Source: Hymenobacter nivis
GTDB taxonomy: Bacteria; Bacteroidota; Bacteroidia; Cytophagales; Hymenobacteraceae
Direction of reading: 5' to 3'
NCBI RefSeq assembly: GCF_003149515.1
Contig: NZ_CP029145.1
Location: 3,844,001 to 3,908,000, forward strand
Length of the DNA: 64,000 bases
Under the pieces are notes generated by a model. That model searched no databases and was not told the origin of the DNA. It saw nothing but the letters and a program-made list of their open reading frames with translations. Both the position numbers and the translations under genes were made by a program. Shown here piece by piece: positions 51,595 to 62,946 of the stretch. Positions within the stretch are counted from its first letter, which is position 1, and each line of letters starts with the position of its first letter.

Positions 51595-52040
51595 AAAACA
51601 TGACCTTATGCGATTCCACGCAGTACGTGCATTTTCTCTCGGCTACGGAAAGCGGGCGAGCGCACGACAAAAAACTGGCCGACGAGTACGCGCTGCACCT
51701 ACCGGCGGGCTGCGTGTTACGGCAGGATTTGGGCTTGCTGGGCCACGCCCCGACCGGGGTCGTGGTGGAGATGCCCCACAAGAAGCCGCCGAAGCGGGAG
51801 TTGACGTTTGCCCAAAAGCTGTATAACCAGTTGCTGAGTCCGTTGCGCGTCGTTATCGAACACGCGCACAGCGGTATCAAGCGCCTGCACATGGTGCAGG
51901 GCACTATCCGCTTGCGCGGCGAATGGGTGCGCGATACGGTCATGGTCGTGGCCTGTGGGCTGCACAACCTGCGCGTGCGCAGCCCGCACCGCGCCTATCG
52001 CGCACCTGTCCACGCGAAACTCGCTAACTACGCCGAATAA
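51591..52040 (+). CDS. IS5-family transposase, C-terminal frame
   Basis: The frame encodes the rest of the DDE domain: LSATESGRAHDKKLADEYAL with an Asp, VLRQDLGLLGHAPTG, and FAQKLYNQLLSPLRVVIEHA with the Glu, then IKRLHMVQGTIRLR. The nominal start overlaps the upstream stop (ATGA), but expression as a frameshift fusion is more likely than separate initiation. Confidence 0.82.
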   Translation: MKNMTLCDSTQYVHFLSATESGRAHDKKLADEYALHLPAGCVLRQDLGLLGHAPTGVVVEMPHKKPPKRELTFAQKLYNQLLSPLRVVIEHAHSGIKRLHMVQGTIRLRGEWVRDTVMVVACGLHNLRVRSPHRAYRAPVHAKLANYAE

Positions 52041-52066
52041 GCTTTATTAAATAATCAGTTGTTTAT

Positions 52067-53001
52067 GAAGCTGTTTAGGAAGTAGTCAGGCGGGCTCAAA
52101 ACAGAAAAGACTCCCACGGCAGAGCGAAATTTGAGGTGCGACCCATCTCCTTTCCCTCCGTCATGGAAGTCCTGCCCAAAGATATCATTACCGCCTGGAT
52201 ACTCCCCCATTTGCCCTTTAGCGCCCACGGCCGTCGGCGGGCGGCCCAGCCGGTGGAAGTCGTCGGCGCCATTCTCTACAAGCTCAAAACGGGTTGTCAG
52301 TGGCGCTGGCTGCCCGTGCGAGAATTGCTGCCAACCCACCCCCTGACGTGGCAGGGCGTCTACTATTATTTCAACCAGTGGCGCAAGCAAGGTGCTTGGA
52401 AACAGCTTTGGTTGAGCGTCTTGCGCTTGAACCACGCGGCGCTGGACTTGTCGAGTGTGCAACTCGATGGCAGCCACACCCCGGCTAAAAACGGCGGGGC
52501 GGCTGTCGGCTATCAAGGCCGCAAGGCGGCCCGCACCACCAACGCCCTGTTTCTGGCCGACAACACGGGCCAGCCCCTAGCCGTGGCCACGCCGCAAGCC
52601 GGCAACCACCACGATACGTTTGCCCTCGAACACGTCTTCGCCGAACTCTGTGAGCTGCTCGAACAAGCGCACCTGCGCCTGGAAGGCCTCTTTCTGAATG
52701 CCGACAAAGCCTTTGATGTCACTAGCTTGCGTCAGGCCTGCGCCCGGCGCGACATCGAAGCCAACATTCCCCGCAACCGGCGCTCGACCGACTGGCAAAC
52801 GGATGATGACACGCCGCTGGACCCCGAACTTTACCGGCGCCGGCTGGTCATCGAGCAAATGAACGCCTGGCTCGACGGCTTCAAGACCCTGCTGGTGCGC
52901 TACGAAACCTGCCTGGAAAATTGGCTGGCCTTCCACTGGCTCGCCTTTGTCGTGCTGCTACTGCGTAAAATTACCCGACCACCCACTTCCTAAACAGCTT
53001 C
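52067..53001 (+). mobile_element. IS5-family insertion sequence, copy 2 (935 bp)
   Basis: Same 17-bp ends (GAAGCTGTTTAGGAAGT) and same length as the copy at 7952, opposite orientation. The target duplication is TAT (52064-52066 and 53002-53004). It lies 21 bases from the preceding IS5-family element and just downstream of the DUF4136 gene. Confidence 0.93.
52136..52993 (+). CDS. IS5-family transposase (copy 2)
   Basis: The predicted protein is identical to that of copy 1, with LDGSHTPAKNGG, FLNADKAFD and RRRLVIEQMNAW carrying the DDE residues. Identity between two copies 44 kb apart indicates recent movement. Confidence 0.92.
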   Translation: MRPISFPSVMEVLPKDIITAWILPHLPFSAHGRRRAAQPVEVVGAILYKLKTGCQWRWLPVRELLPTHPLTWQGVYYYFNQWRKQGAWKQLWLSVLRLNHAALDLSSVQLDGSHTPAKNGGAAVGYQGRKAARTTNALFLADNTGQPLAVATPQAGNHHDTFALEHVFAELCELLEQAHLRLEGLFLNADKAFDVTSLRQACARRDIEANIPRNRRSTDWQTDDDTPLDPELYRRRLVIEQMNAWLDGFKTLLVRYETCLENWLAFHWLAFVVLLLRKITRPPTS

Positions 53002-53010
53002 TATAATAAA

Positions 53011-53041
53011 AAAAGCCTCTTCCTATTCGGAAGAGGCTTTT
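53011..53041 (-). terminator. Hairpin terminator of the DUF4136 gene
   Basis: AAAAGCCTCTTCC (53011-53023) pairs perfectly with GGAAGAGGCTTTT (53029-53041). Read on the minus strand it is followed by a run of seven or more T. It begins ten bases from the end of the IS5 copy. Confidence 0.88.
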
Positions 53042-53064
53042 GAAAATCAGAGAACGCCGGCCGC

Positions 53065-53673
53065 TTAGCGGCGGGTGTTGTTCTCGTTGGGCGGGTAGGT
53101 GCCCAGGATGCCGGTGACGATGCGCGTAGCCTCGTCCTGCGAGATGTTGTTCTGGTTGAGGGCGGCCATGCCGGTGCCGCGCCAGGCCAGCTCCTTGCGG
53201 CGGGCATCCACGATGTCGATGATGACGGTGCCGGCCTTGTACTGCGTCACGGGCGCGTAGCCGCGGCCGTAGCCGCCGTACCCGTAGCCGTAGCCGTAGG
53301 GGTAGCCCAGCCCGTTGTAGTAAGGCGAAGACTGCTGCTGGTTCTCCACGCGGGCGCTGTAGGCCACGAACACGTCGGGGTCCTGACCCTGGGCCACTTC
53401 GGTCAGGCCCTTAGTAGCTAGGTCAGACGCTACGGCCGCGCGGATGCGCTGGTCCACAAACGACTCGTAGCCCTTGGCGGGCCCCCCCTGGGTGTCGGCC
53501 TGCTGCTTGGGGTACCAGGCCCAGGTTTTGTAAGCGCGGAAATTAACGGCATGGTCGAAGTCGTTGGACACACCCACGCGCGACGTGGTGCAGGCGGCGG
53601 TGCCCAGGAGCAGCGCCAAACCCGTGGCAACCAGGGCTGCCGGGCGGGCAAAAAAGCGGGAATTGGGTTTCAT
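53065..53673 (-). CDS. DUF4136 domain lipoprotein
   Basis: This encodes 202 residues from the ATG at 53673 (MKPNSRFFARPAALVA). The lipobox GTAAC fits a lipoprotein. The domain has FRAYKTWAWYP near the start, then DQRIRAAVASDLATKGL and GTVIIDIVDARRKELAWRG, all DUF4136 signatures, with a Gly/Tyr-rich insert (GYPYGYGYGYGGYGRGYAP) in the middle. Family members are envelope lipoproteins of unknown function. Confidence 0.92.
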   Translation of the reverse strand: MKPNSRFFARPAALVATGLALLLGTAACTTSRVGVSNDFDHAVNFRAYKTWAWYPKQQADTQGGPAKGYESFVDQRIRAAVASDLATKGLTEVAQGQDPDVFVAYSARVENQQQSSPYYNGLGYPYGYGYGYGGYGRGYAPVTQYKAGTVIIDIVDARRKELAWRGTGMAALNQNNISQDEATRIVTGILGTYPPNENNTRR

Positions 53674-54070
53674 AACGAGGGAAGAAAAAGTGGGGCGCCG
53701 GTTTGCCCGGTGGGGATGCCGCAACAGGGCTTGAGTGCTGGCGGATTAACGAAAAACCGGGGCCCCGCGTTCCGATTTGGGGTGGGCTTCTCGACGGATG
53801 GGAGGCGTTAATCGCCAGCGGCTTGCCGCGCAACGACGAAAGCCCGGCGCGTAGTATTGGCCGGCCGGCCAAGGGCCCATAAAAAGCCTCAACTGCACAG
53901 CGCCCTGGGGCCCTAACTGCCCGGAATAGCCCGTCTGCACGGCTACCGGCGAGCTTTAGTAGAATAATGATGATCTGGCGAGCTTAATGGGTAAAACTAA
54001 ATGGATTAATCTTAAAATTCTTCTATCTTTCCGCTTCCATAATCACCCTATCTTTCTACTCTTTATCTCC
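53674..54070. other. 397-base stretch with no recognisable gene
   Basis: Open frames on both strands show no family-like composition. The right part (from about 53960) is AT-rich and probably holds the promoter of the following lipoprotein gene; no clear -33/-7 pair could be chosen. Confidence 0.45.
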
Positions 54071-54379
54071 ATGTCAAAAGTTTTATTCCTCTTATTGGTG
54101 GCTACTGGGTTGGCCTCCTGCACCGCCGTGCGCGACGAGCGCCTGCGTACAGCCAGCGCCAACCGCACCCCGCAGCCCCACACCACCATCGTGGACTGCC
54201 CCGTGTACGACGGCATGACGAAAGCCTCGGCCGTGCTGGCGCAGTCGCCCACCGGCACCGTGGTGCAAGTCACCGACACTATTAGCGCCTACTTCGTGAA
54301 GGTGCGCCTCGACCAGGGTGGCAAAACCACCACCGGCTACATGGACCGCCGCTGCTTTGGCGAGCGGGGCAGCAAGTAG
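54071..54379 (+). CDS. Small lipoprotein, possible SH3-like domain
   Basis: This encodes 102 residues from the ATG at 54071 (MSKVLFLLLVATGLASC). The lipobox LASC is good. The mature part contains DCPVYDGMTKASAVLAQSPT, then VVQVTDTISAYFVKVRLDQ and GYMDRRCFG, a pattern of small SH3b-like periplasmic domains (a loop of target, turn and GYM...). The match is weak. The upstream in-frame start at 53987 adds residues ahead of the signal and was not used. Confidence 0.72.
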   Translation: MSKVLFLLLVATGLASCTAVRDERLRTASANRTPQPHTTIVDCPVYDGMTKASAVLAQSPTGTVVQVTDTISAYFVKVRLDQGGKTTTGYMDRRCFGERGSK

Positions 54380-54384
54380 TATCA

Positions 54385-54520
54385 GTTATCGGTTTTTAGT
54401 TGTCGGTTATTCGGTTGCTGGGGCTCCATTAGGGCCCCAGCAACCGACACGAGAAAGGGCCGTTTCCATTGTGGAAGCGGCCCTTTTTACTAACAATCGA
54501 CAACTAAAAACCGACAACCA
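54385..54520. repeat. AACAACTGACAAC-family repeat with nested hairpins
   Basis: TTTTTAGTTGTCGGTTAT on the left pairs with CGACAACTAAAAACCGAC on the right. Between them lie a GGTTGCTGGGGC/GCCCCAGCAACC hairpin and the terminator at 54454. It fills the space between two convergent genes. Confidence 0.75.
54454..54485. terminator. Bidirectional hairpin terminator
   Basis: AAGGGCCGTTTCCA and TGGAAGCGGCCCTT pair with one mismatch around a 3-base loop and are followed by a T run, between the lipoprotein and gcvP genes. Confidence 0.8.
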
Positions 54521-54524
54521 AAAA

Positions 54525-57440
<2,916 letters not shown>

Positions 57441-57568
57441 CGGTAGGGGCGTGAAGTGGAGAGGTAGCGGGGCGTAAAAACCTGCAACAAAGGTAGGGAC
57501 GAAACGTCCCGGCGCGGTCCCTAATCGGTAGCTTTGTCCAACTGCTTCACTCGTTTTTCTGCCGCTTT

Positions 57569-58789
57569 ATGCTCAAAATAGGCCTGCTCTGCGAAGGCAA
57601 AACGCCGCCCGACCGCCGCGTGCCCCTCACGCCCAAAAAATGCGCCGAGGCCCAGGCTACGTTTCCCGGCCTGCACATAGTGGTGCAAAGCAGCCCGCTG
57701 CGCAGCTACGCCGACCAGGAATACCGCGACCTGGGCCTGGAAGTGTGCGACGATGTGGCCGGCTGCGACGTGCTGCTGGGCGTGAAGGAGGTGCCCGTGG
57801 CCCAGCTGCTGCCGCACCAAACGTACCTGTTCTTTTCGCACACCATTAAGGAGCAGCCGGCCAACCAGGCGCTGCTGCGCGCCGTGCTCGATAAAAACAT
57901 CCGTCTAATTGACTACGAGCTCATTACCAACGACCGTGGCGAGCGGGTGGTGGCTTTTGGGCGCTACGCCGGCATCGTGGGGGCCTACAACGGGCTCCTG
58001 ACCTACGGCCGCAAGCACGGTCTGTTCGCCCTCAAGGCCGCCCACGCGTGCGTTGACATGGACGACATGCAGGAGGAGTTTTTCAAGGTGAAGAAGCTGC
58101 CGCCCATTAAGATAGCCGTGACCGGCACCGGCCGCGTGGCCCAGGGGGCCCTGGAAGTGCTCGACCGCGTGGGCATCCGGCGGGTGAGCGTGTACGACTA
58201 CCTCTACCACGACTTCCGCGAGCCGGTGTACGCCCAGCTGGGCTCGGCCGACTACAACAGCCGCCGCGACGGCCGCGTATGGGACACGCTCGACTTCCAC
58301 CGCCACCCGGAGGCCTACGAATCCACGTTCGGCCTGTTCACTCCCGTCACGGACCTGCTGATTGCCTGCGCGTTCTGGCACCCGGCGGCCCCGCACCTGT
58401 TCGCGCTGGCCGACGTTGGGGGTCCCAACTTCCGCATCAACACCATCGCCGACGTGACCTGCGACGTGAACGGCTCCATCCCCGTCACCCAGCGCAGCAC
58501 CACCATCCCCGACCCCGCCTACGACTACGACCTCGCTACCGGGGCCCTGGCGTCGCCCTACTCGGGGCCCCGCACCATCACGGTAATGGCAGTGGACAAC
58601 CTGCCCTGCGAGCTGCCCCGCAACGCCAGCCGCGACTTCGGCCGCCAGCTGCTCGACCACGTGTTCCCCCAGTTTTTCAACGACGACGCGGGCGGCGTGC
58701 TGGCCCGCGCCACCATTGCCCAAGGCGGGGAATTGACGGAGCGGTTCGGGTACCTGGCGGGGTACGCGGGAGGAGGTCAGAAGGAGTAG
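57569..58789 (+). CDS. Saccharopine/alanine dehydrogenase-like NAD(P) oxidoreductase
   Basis: This encodes 406 residues. The N-terminal AlaDh/PNT-type catalytic domain has LLCEGKTPPDRRVPLTPKKC and the Lys/Arg pattern of lysine-forming saccharopine dehydrogenases; a Rossmann region follows with KIAVTGTGRVAQGALEVLDR. RINTIADVTCDVNGSIPVT is characteristic of the alanine-dehydrogenase/LYS1 superfamily. The substrate in Bacteroidota is uncertain: amine-forming lysine or alanine metabolism are candidates. It is divergent from gcvP, and its end overlaps the next convergent gene by 13 bases. Confidence 0.88.
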   Translation: MLKIGLLCEGKTPPDRRVPLTPKKCAEAQATFPGLHIVVQSSPLRSYADQEYRDLGLEVCDDVAGCDVLLGVKEVPVAQLLPHQTYLFFSHTIKEQPANQALLRAVLDKNIRLIDYELITNDRGERVVAFGRYAGIVGAYNGLLTYGRKHGLFALKAAHACVDMDDMQEEFFKVKKLPPIKIAVTGTGRVAQGALEVLDRVGIRRVSVYDYLYHDFREPVYAQLGSADYNSRRDGRVWDTLDFHRHPEAYESTFGLFTPVTDLLIACAFWHPAAPHLFALADVGGPNFRINTIADVTCDVNGSIPVTQRSTTIPDPAYDYDLATGALASPYSGPRTITVMAVDNLPCELPRNASRDFGRQLLDHVFPQFFNDDAGGVLARATIAQGGELTERFGYLAGYAGGGQKE

Positions 58790-59415
58790 CGAACGCCAGC
58801 TGTGGCACCACCGCCTACGTTGCCCAACCCGTCCGTACGAGAGCTGAAAATGAAGCCGCTGTCAAACAAATAAATTACACCCTGAGCATCTGCTGTGAGT
58901 TGCCAATGTGGACTAAGACGATACCTCATCCCTACCCCAATGGCGAGTTGGGCGCTGCCGTTGCCAATAAATGAGGTGCTGCTGCCACCATTCTGAAAGT
59001 AAGCCCGAACATCCTGAGTAGTGCTAATACCCGCGAGGCCAGCAGTAACTGACGTCCCCCAGGGGCCACCCCAATGAGCGGGAAACAAATTTCGTCTTAC
59101 CAAAAACGTAACAGCATAGGCGCTGCTCCGGTACTCAACGCTACTGCCCCCCGCCGTATCACGTTGCATAGCTGGGAAGCACCCAGTAAAACTTGCTTCA
59201 ATGGAGTAATTGGCATTGATTCGGTAACCAATAGTGCCAGCTATTGGATAAATGGATTTGGGTAGAGAATGGGTGCCGCTGGTTCCGAATCCCAGCCCCG
59301 GGTAGTGCATATAGCAGGCTTGCAACCCCACGTAAAAGCGGGGCTCGGCGGGCGCCACGCCTTGGCCCCGGGCCACGGTGGCCCACCCAAAACCAAGTAA
59401 TAGTAGTAGTTTCAT
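58777..59415 (-). CDS. Predicted outer-membrane beta-barrel protein
   Basis: This encodes 212 residues from the ATG at 59415 (MKLLLLLGFGWATVARGQG), a short signal peptide. The mature part alternates polar and aromatic residues in strands such as FYVGLQACYMHYPGLGFG, AYAVTFLVRRNLFPAHWG and AIGVGMRYRLSPHWQLTAD, and ends in GVRYSF with the C-terminal Phe of outer-membrane barrels. The base composition is less GC-rich than its neighbours. Its function is unknown. Confidence 0.82.
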   Translation of the reverse strand: MKLLLLLGFGWATVARGQGVAPAEPRFYVGLQACYMHYPGLGFGTSGTHSLPKSIYPIAGTIGYRINANYSIEASFTGCFPAMQRDTAGGSSVEYRSSAYAVTFLVRRNLFPAHWGGPWGTSVTAGLAGISTTQDVRAYFQNGGSSTSFIGNGSAQLAIGVGMRYRLSPHWQLTADAQGVIYLFDSGFIFSSRTDGLGNVGGGATAGVRYSF

Positions 59416-59603
59416 TGGCGGTGAACGGGGAAAAGGCTGGAGAAAACGATTAGCCCGAAAGTAGGGTCCCTGGTGCCGTGACCAATTACCAAAAAAACAC
59501 TGTGTAGGACTCTTAGTAAGGTTATTATGATCGTATAATAAATTGACCATTAACATTATAGACAAAATTTATTAGATATAATGAAGGATTGCTATTAAAC
59601 TAA

Positions 59604-59639
59604 AACGGGCTCTTGTTGCGCTTGCGGCAAGGGCCCGTT
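59604..59639. terminator. Hairpin terminator
   Basis: AACGGGCTCTTG (59604-59615) pairs with CAAGGGCCCGTT (59628-59639), with one mismatch, downstream of the GH130 gene on the minus strand. It is weak in T. Confidence 0.6.
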
Positions 59640-59669
59640 GCACTTGAGATTCCTGATGATGCCCCGCCC

Positions 59670-60875
59670 CTAACCCACCGGCCGGGTGGCCACGGCAATT
59701 TTGGAATCGGCCGTGCCGTAGTACAGAAACCAGGTGGACTTGAACTGCGCCAGCCCTTCCAGAAACACCACTTGGTTGACCTGGCCGGTGCGTTCGTAGG
59801 GCCGGTCGGGGCGCATGAAATAGGTATCGGTACGCTGGAGCAGCTTGGTGGGGTCGTTCTTGTCGAACAGGGCCTGGGCGGCGGTGTAGGTGCCCTCGGG
59901 CAAGGACTTGTCGCCGATGGCGGGTACGTTGCGGCTGTTATAAATCAGGCGGATGCCTTGGTCGGTGAGCATGGCCGGGGGCCCCGGTTCCACCAAGTCG
60001 CTGTCGAACTTGCCGGCGCGGGTGGGCAGCATCACTTTTAAGTAGGGCAGGGTGAGGGCCTGGGCGCGCAGCGGTACGGGCGGCTGCTCGCCGGGGCCCA
60101 TTTCCAGCGGCGTCCAGTGGATGAGGTCGTCGGAGGTGGCCAGCCAGATTTGGGCGTCGCCCCAGTACATCCAGTACTTGCCCTTTATTTTGGTGGCCAC
60201 GATGCGCCCGTCGGGCTCGTAGCGCGACACGATGGCGCCCGATTTGCTCCACTTATTCAGGTACTTGCCGCCGCCGGCCCGGGCAAAGGCGTTGCCGTAC
60301 TTCGTCCAGTGCCGCAGGTCGGGCGAGGAGGCCACGTGCAGGCGGGCCAGCTTGCCGTCGTAGGCCGTGTAGGTCATGTAGTAGGTGCCGCCGGGGGCCT
60401 CCACCACCCGCGGGTCTTCGGTGCCGCCGGTTTCGTAATTCTGCTGGGCGTCGTTGGCGGGGTAGAGCACGGGCGCCGGTTCGCGCATGAAGTGGATGCC
60501 GTCGGTGCTGCTGGCCAGGCCGATGCGTGAGGTCTTACCGAAAGGAGTAACCTTGTTTTCAGCCCGGTACAGCATGTAAATCTTGCCGCCGCGCACCACC
60601 ACGGCGGGGTTGAACACGTCCTTTTCCTCCCACCGCACGTTCCTTTTCAGCACGGGGTCGGTGAACTGGCCCACCGCGCTGGGGCCCATGATGGGGTTGG
60701 CGCGGTCCACTTTAGTGAAGTTCAGCAGGGCCCAGCGGTTGGCCTGGGCCGGCTAGGTGGTGGCCACCGGGGCCGTGGCCACGGTGGCGGTGGGCGTGCC
60801 GTTGCAGCCGGCCAGTAGCAGCAGCAGCAGCGCGGGGCTCCAGGCGCGGCGGGCGTAATCATCGAAATGGCTCAT
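59670..60875 (-). pseudogene. GH130-family glycosidase/phosphorylase lipoprotein, split by an amber codon
   Basis: From the ATG at 60875 comes a lipoprotein signal (RRAWSPALLLLLLAGCNG) and a Thr/Val-rich linker, then TAG at 60755-60753. The same frame continues with PAQANRWALLNFTKVDRANP and the complete catalytic domain: FNPAVVVRGGKIYMLYRAE, TGGTEDPRVVEAPGGTYYMT (catalytic Asp region), YLNKWSKSGAIV and MYWGDAQIWLATS, to the stop at 59670. GH130 enzymes act on beta-mannosides. A CAG to TAG change in the linker would separate signal from enzyme; translation could restart inside (ATG at 60710 or 60689) but without export. Confidence 0.85.
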
Positions 60876-60947
60876 TCGTTCGCGGGGTTGAAAGTGGCTG
60901 CGGTACGCCGCTGCAAGTAGTGCATTCCAAAGCAACCCGCTGGGGCC

Positions 60948-61559
60948 CTACTCCTCGCCCCGCACCCGCTTGTACACCGCAAACTCGTAGAATGGGCGCA
61001 GCAGCCGCACTACATCCAGGGCGTCGGCCAGGGCCTCGTGGGCCACGGTGGTATCGTCGAACTGGGCGCGGGCCTTGGCAATGGCCATGCTGGGCAAGCG
61101 GCTGTCCTTGCGCCAGTTGAGGTACAGCAGGGCGGGGTCGATGGTGGCGGGCTCCGACTTAATGATGGTGCCCCAGCCGGGCAGCTGCTGCAAAAAGAGC
61201 AGGTCGAACACGGCCACGTTTTTCCCCGCTAGGATGAAGCGCACCCGGTCCTTGGGGTCGGGCCGGAAGCCCTGGCCCACCAGGAATTCGCGCAGCTGCG
61301 GCAGCACCTCGGCGGGCGTGCAGCGCTCGGCCGGGGGGCCCAGGGCGGCGTCGGCCAGCTCGGCCAGCAGGCGCGCGTTTAGCACCAGGGCCCCCGGCGT
61401 GCCCACAATTTCGGGGTGTACCAGCAGGCGGCGGAAGGTGGGCAGCTCGGCCAGCGGGCGCGGGCGCTTGGTGTCTTCCACCACGGCGGCCAGCTCCAGC
61501 ACCTGGTGCCGCAGCGGGTCAGTGCCGCTGGTTTCGAGGTCGAGAGAAACGTAGCGCAT
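60948..61559 (-). CDS. DnaQ-like DEDDh 3'-5' exonuclease
   Basis: This encodes 203 residues. The first exonuclease motif is VSLDLETSGTDP (Asp, Glu), the second lies in FILAGKNVAVFD (Asp), and the third in TVAHEALADALDVV (His and Asp), so the DEDDh set is complete. The enzyme would remove nucleotides from 3' ends of DNA or RNA; whether it is a proofreading subunit or a stand-alone nuclease cannot be told, and no polymerase gene is near. Monocistronic. Confidence 0.9.
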   Translation of the reverse strand: MRYVSLDLETSGTDPLRHQVLELAAVVEDTKRPRPLAELPTFRRLLVHPEIVGTPGALVLNARLLAELADAALGPPAERCTPAEVLPQLREFLVGQGFRPDPKDRVRFILAGKNVAVFDLLFLQQLPGWGTIIKSEPATIDPALLYLNWRKDSRLPSMAIAKARAQFDDTTVAHEALADALDVVRLLRPFYEFAVYKRVRGEE

Positions 61560-61585
61560 GGATGGCGGGCTAAAAGCGGGCGAAA

Positions 61586-61620
61586 AAAAGCGCCCTTTCC
61601 GAAACGGAAGGGGCGCTTTT
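61586..61620. terminator. Hairpin terminator of the CsbD gene
   Basis: AAAAGCGCCCTTTCCG (61586-61601) pairs with CGGAAGGGGCGCTTTT (61605-61620), one mismatch. On the minus strand it is followed by a run of T, suiting the end of the CsbD transcript. Confidence 0.85.
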
Positions 61621-61648
61621 AACGGGAAAGGAAGGACTCAAATTAACT

Positions 61649-62083
61649 TTAGAACGTCTTTTGGAACCAGCCCTTGATGTCGTCGATGGCGTGGCCGGTC
61701 TTCTCTTGCAGCTGGCCGAACCACTCATCTTGCTTGCCTTCCTGGTAAGTCAGGTCGTCATCGGTGAGGTTGCCCCATTTCTGCTTGGCCTGGCCCTTAA
61801 TCTGGTTCCAGTCGCCGCGGGCCTGGTACTCAGTGCTTTTCACATCGGCCTGGGTGTCGGCGCTGCTGGTTTTTTCGTTAAACCAGTTCTTGATTTCGTC
61901 AATCGTGCTACCGGTTTTTGCTTGCAGCTTGCCAAACCACTCGTCCTGCTTGCCATCGGCATAGGTCAGGTCATCGTCGGTCAGGCCGGCCCATTTTTGC
62001 TTGGCTTCGCCTTTCAGCTGGTTCCAGTTTCCCCGGCCTTGCAGCTCGGTGGCATCGTTGAGGTTGTTGTTATTGGCGTCCAT
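61649..62083 (-). CDS. CsbD-family stress protein with two tandem domains
   Basis: This encodes 144 residues from the ATG at 62083 (MDANNNNLNDATEL). Two near-identical CsbD domains lie in tandem: each reads GxWNQxKGxAKQKWxxLTDDDLTY followed by GKQDEWFGxLQxKTG and a DIK/EIKxWF segment. Single-domain CsbD proteins are stress-induced, soluble and mostly helical. The duplication within one gene is uncommon and the two halves align from end to end. Confidence 0.9.
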   Translation of the reverse strand: MDANNNNLNDATELQGRGNWNQLKGEAKQKWAGLTDDDLTYADGKQDEWFGKLQAKTGSTIDEIKNWFNEKTSSADTQADVKSTEYQARGDWNQIKGQAKQKWGNLTDDDLTYQEGKQDEWFGQLQEKTGHAIDDIKGWFQKTF

Positions 62084-62268
62084 GAGGGAAGAATGGTTAG
62101 GCGGGAAAAGAACTCGGGGGCTTTTACGCCAAGGGCGCGGCTGGGGTTGGCCCACTGCGGGGCCCCGGTGCCGGACGAGCGGCCCGCTGCTTCGCGGGGT
62201 GGCCGCGCAATGCTGATGGTGAAGATGACCAAATGTGCCATTCGGGCGGCTGTGAGCCGTTAGTAAAG

Positions 62269-62889
62269 TTAATTTAAAGTGCTGGCCAACAGTGCGGCAA
62301 TCAGTACCACCCACACGCCCACGCCCGTGCCGTAGCCCGCCCAGGTGCGCTGGCGCTTACTGCGGTTGGCCTGGTCCTGGTAGCCGCGCAGGTAGTCGGG
62401 GTCGGCGAGCAGGGCCGGGGCGGGGGCCCGGAAGTTGCGTTCCTTCACCGCCGCGCCGCTGATGACGGCGGGCGCGATGATGCCGAACACCGGCCCCCCG
62501 TAGAGGGTGGCTCCCAGCGTGCCCCAGTACGGGCCGTGGTCGGTGTAGTGGGCCCAGGCATCGCGGCGGCCCAGCCCCAGCCGCTGCCCGGCGTCGAGGC
62601 CCGGCAGCACGTCGGCGGGGCCCCCGGCGGCCACCTCGGGATGCAGCACCTCCTTGGTGCCGTTGGCGTAGCGCACCAGAAATACCTCGGCCACGGGTAG
62701 TGCCAGCGTGTCGGGCGGGGCCGGAGCGGCGGGCAGGTAGCGCAGCTGGGTGGGCGTGAGGACCACCACGCGGCCCTGGATTTCCTGCCCGTCGAGGCGT
62801 AGGATGGTGTCGGGGCCGGGGCTGGCCTGGGCCCAAGCCCGCGCGGGCAGCAGGGCCCCCAGCACAGCCAAAAGCAGTAAGTAGCGCAT
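62269..62889 (-). CDS. Secreted protein with YANG-KEV module and C-terminal membrane helix
   Basis: This encodes 206 residues. Signal peptide MRYLLLLAVLGALLPARAWA, then a beta module (IQGRVVVLTPTQLRYLPA ... AEVFLVRYANGTKEVLHPEV) also found in the next gene, then a loop with DYLRGYQDQANRSKRQR and a final hydrophobic helix (GVGVWVVLIAALLAS). Similar modules are common in Bacteroidota but have no known function. It is 57 bases from its paralogue and may share a transcript. Confidence 0.75.
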   Translation of the reverse strand: MRYLLLLAVLGALLPARAWAQASPGPDTILRLDGQEIQGRVVVLTPTQLRYLPAAPAPPDTLALPVAEVFLVRYANGTKEVLHPEVAAGGPADVLPGLDAGQRLGLGRRDAWAHYTDHGPYWGTLGATLYGGPVFGIIAPAVISGAAVKERNFRAPAPALLADPDYLRGYQDQANRSKRQRTWAGYGTGVGVWVVLIAALLASTLN

Positions 62890-62946
62890 GGCGAATAAAT
62901 GGTTTAACCAGTTGATTTATAAGAAATTAATTACTTATAAAAAGGC

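Larger units (their letters stand above)
51032..52045 (+). mobile_element. IS5-family insertion sequence with two-frame transposase (1014 bp)
   Basis: Ends AAAGCTAATTCGG (51032-51044) and the complement of AAAGCTTATTCGG (52033-52045) match at 12 of 13 positions. The target duplication is ATT (51029-51031 and 52046-52048). Two overlapping frames encode one transposase. It differs from the other IS5-family element that follows only 21 bases later. Confidence 0.8.
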
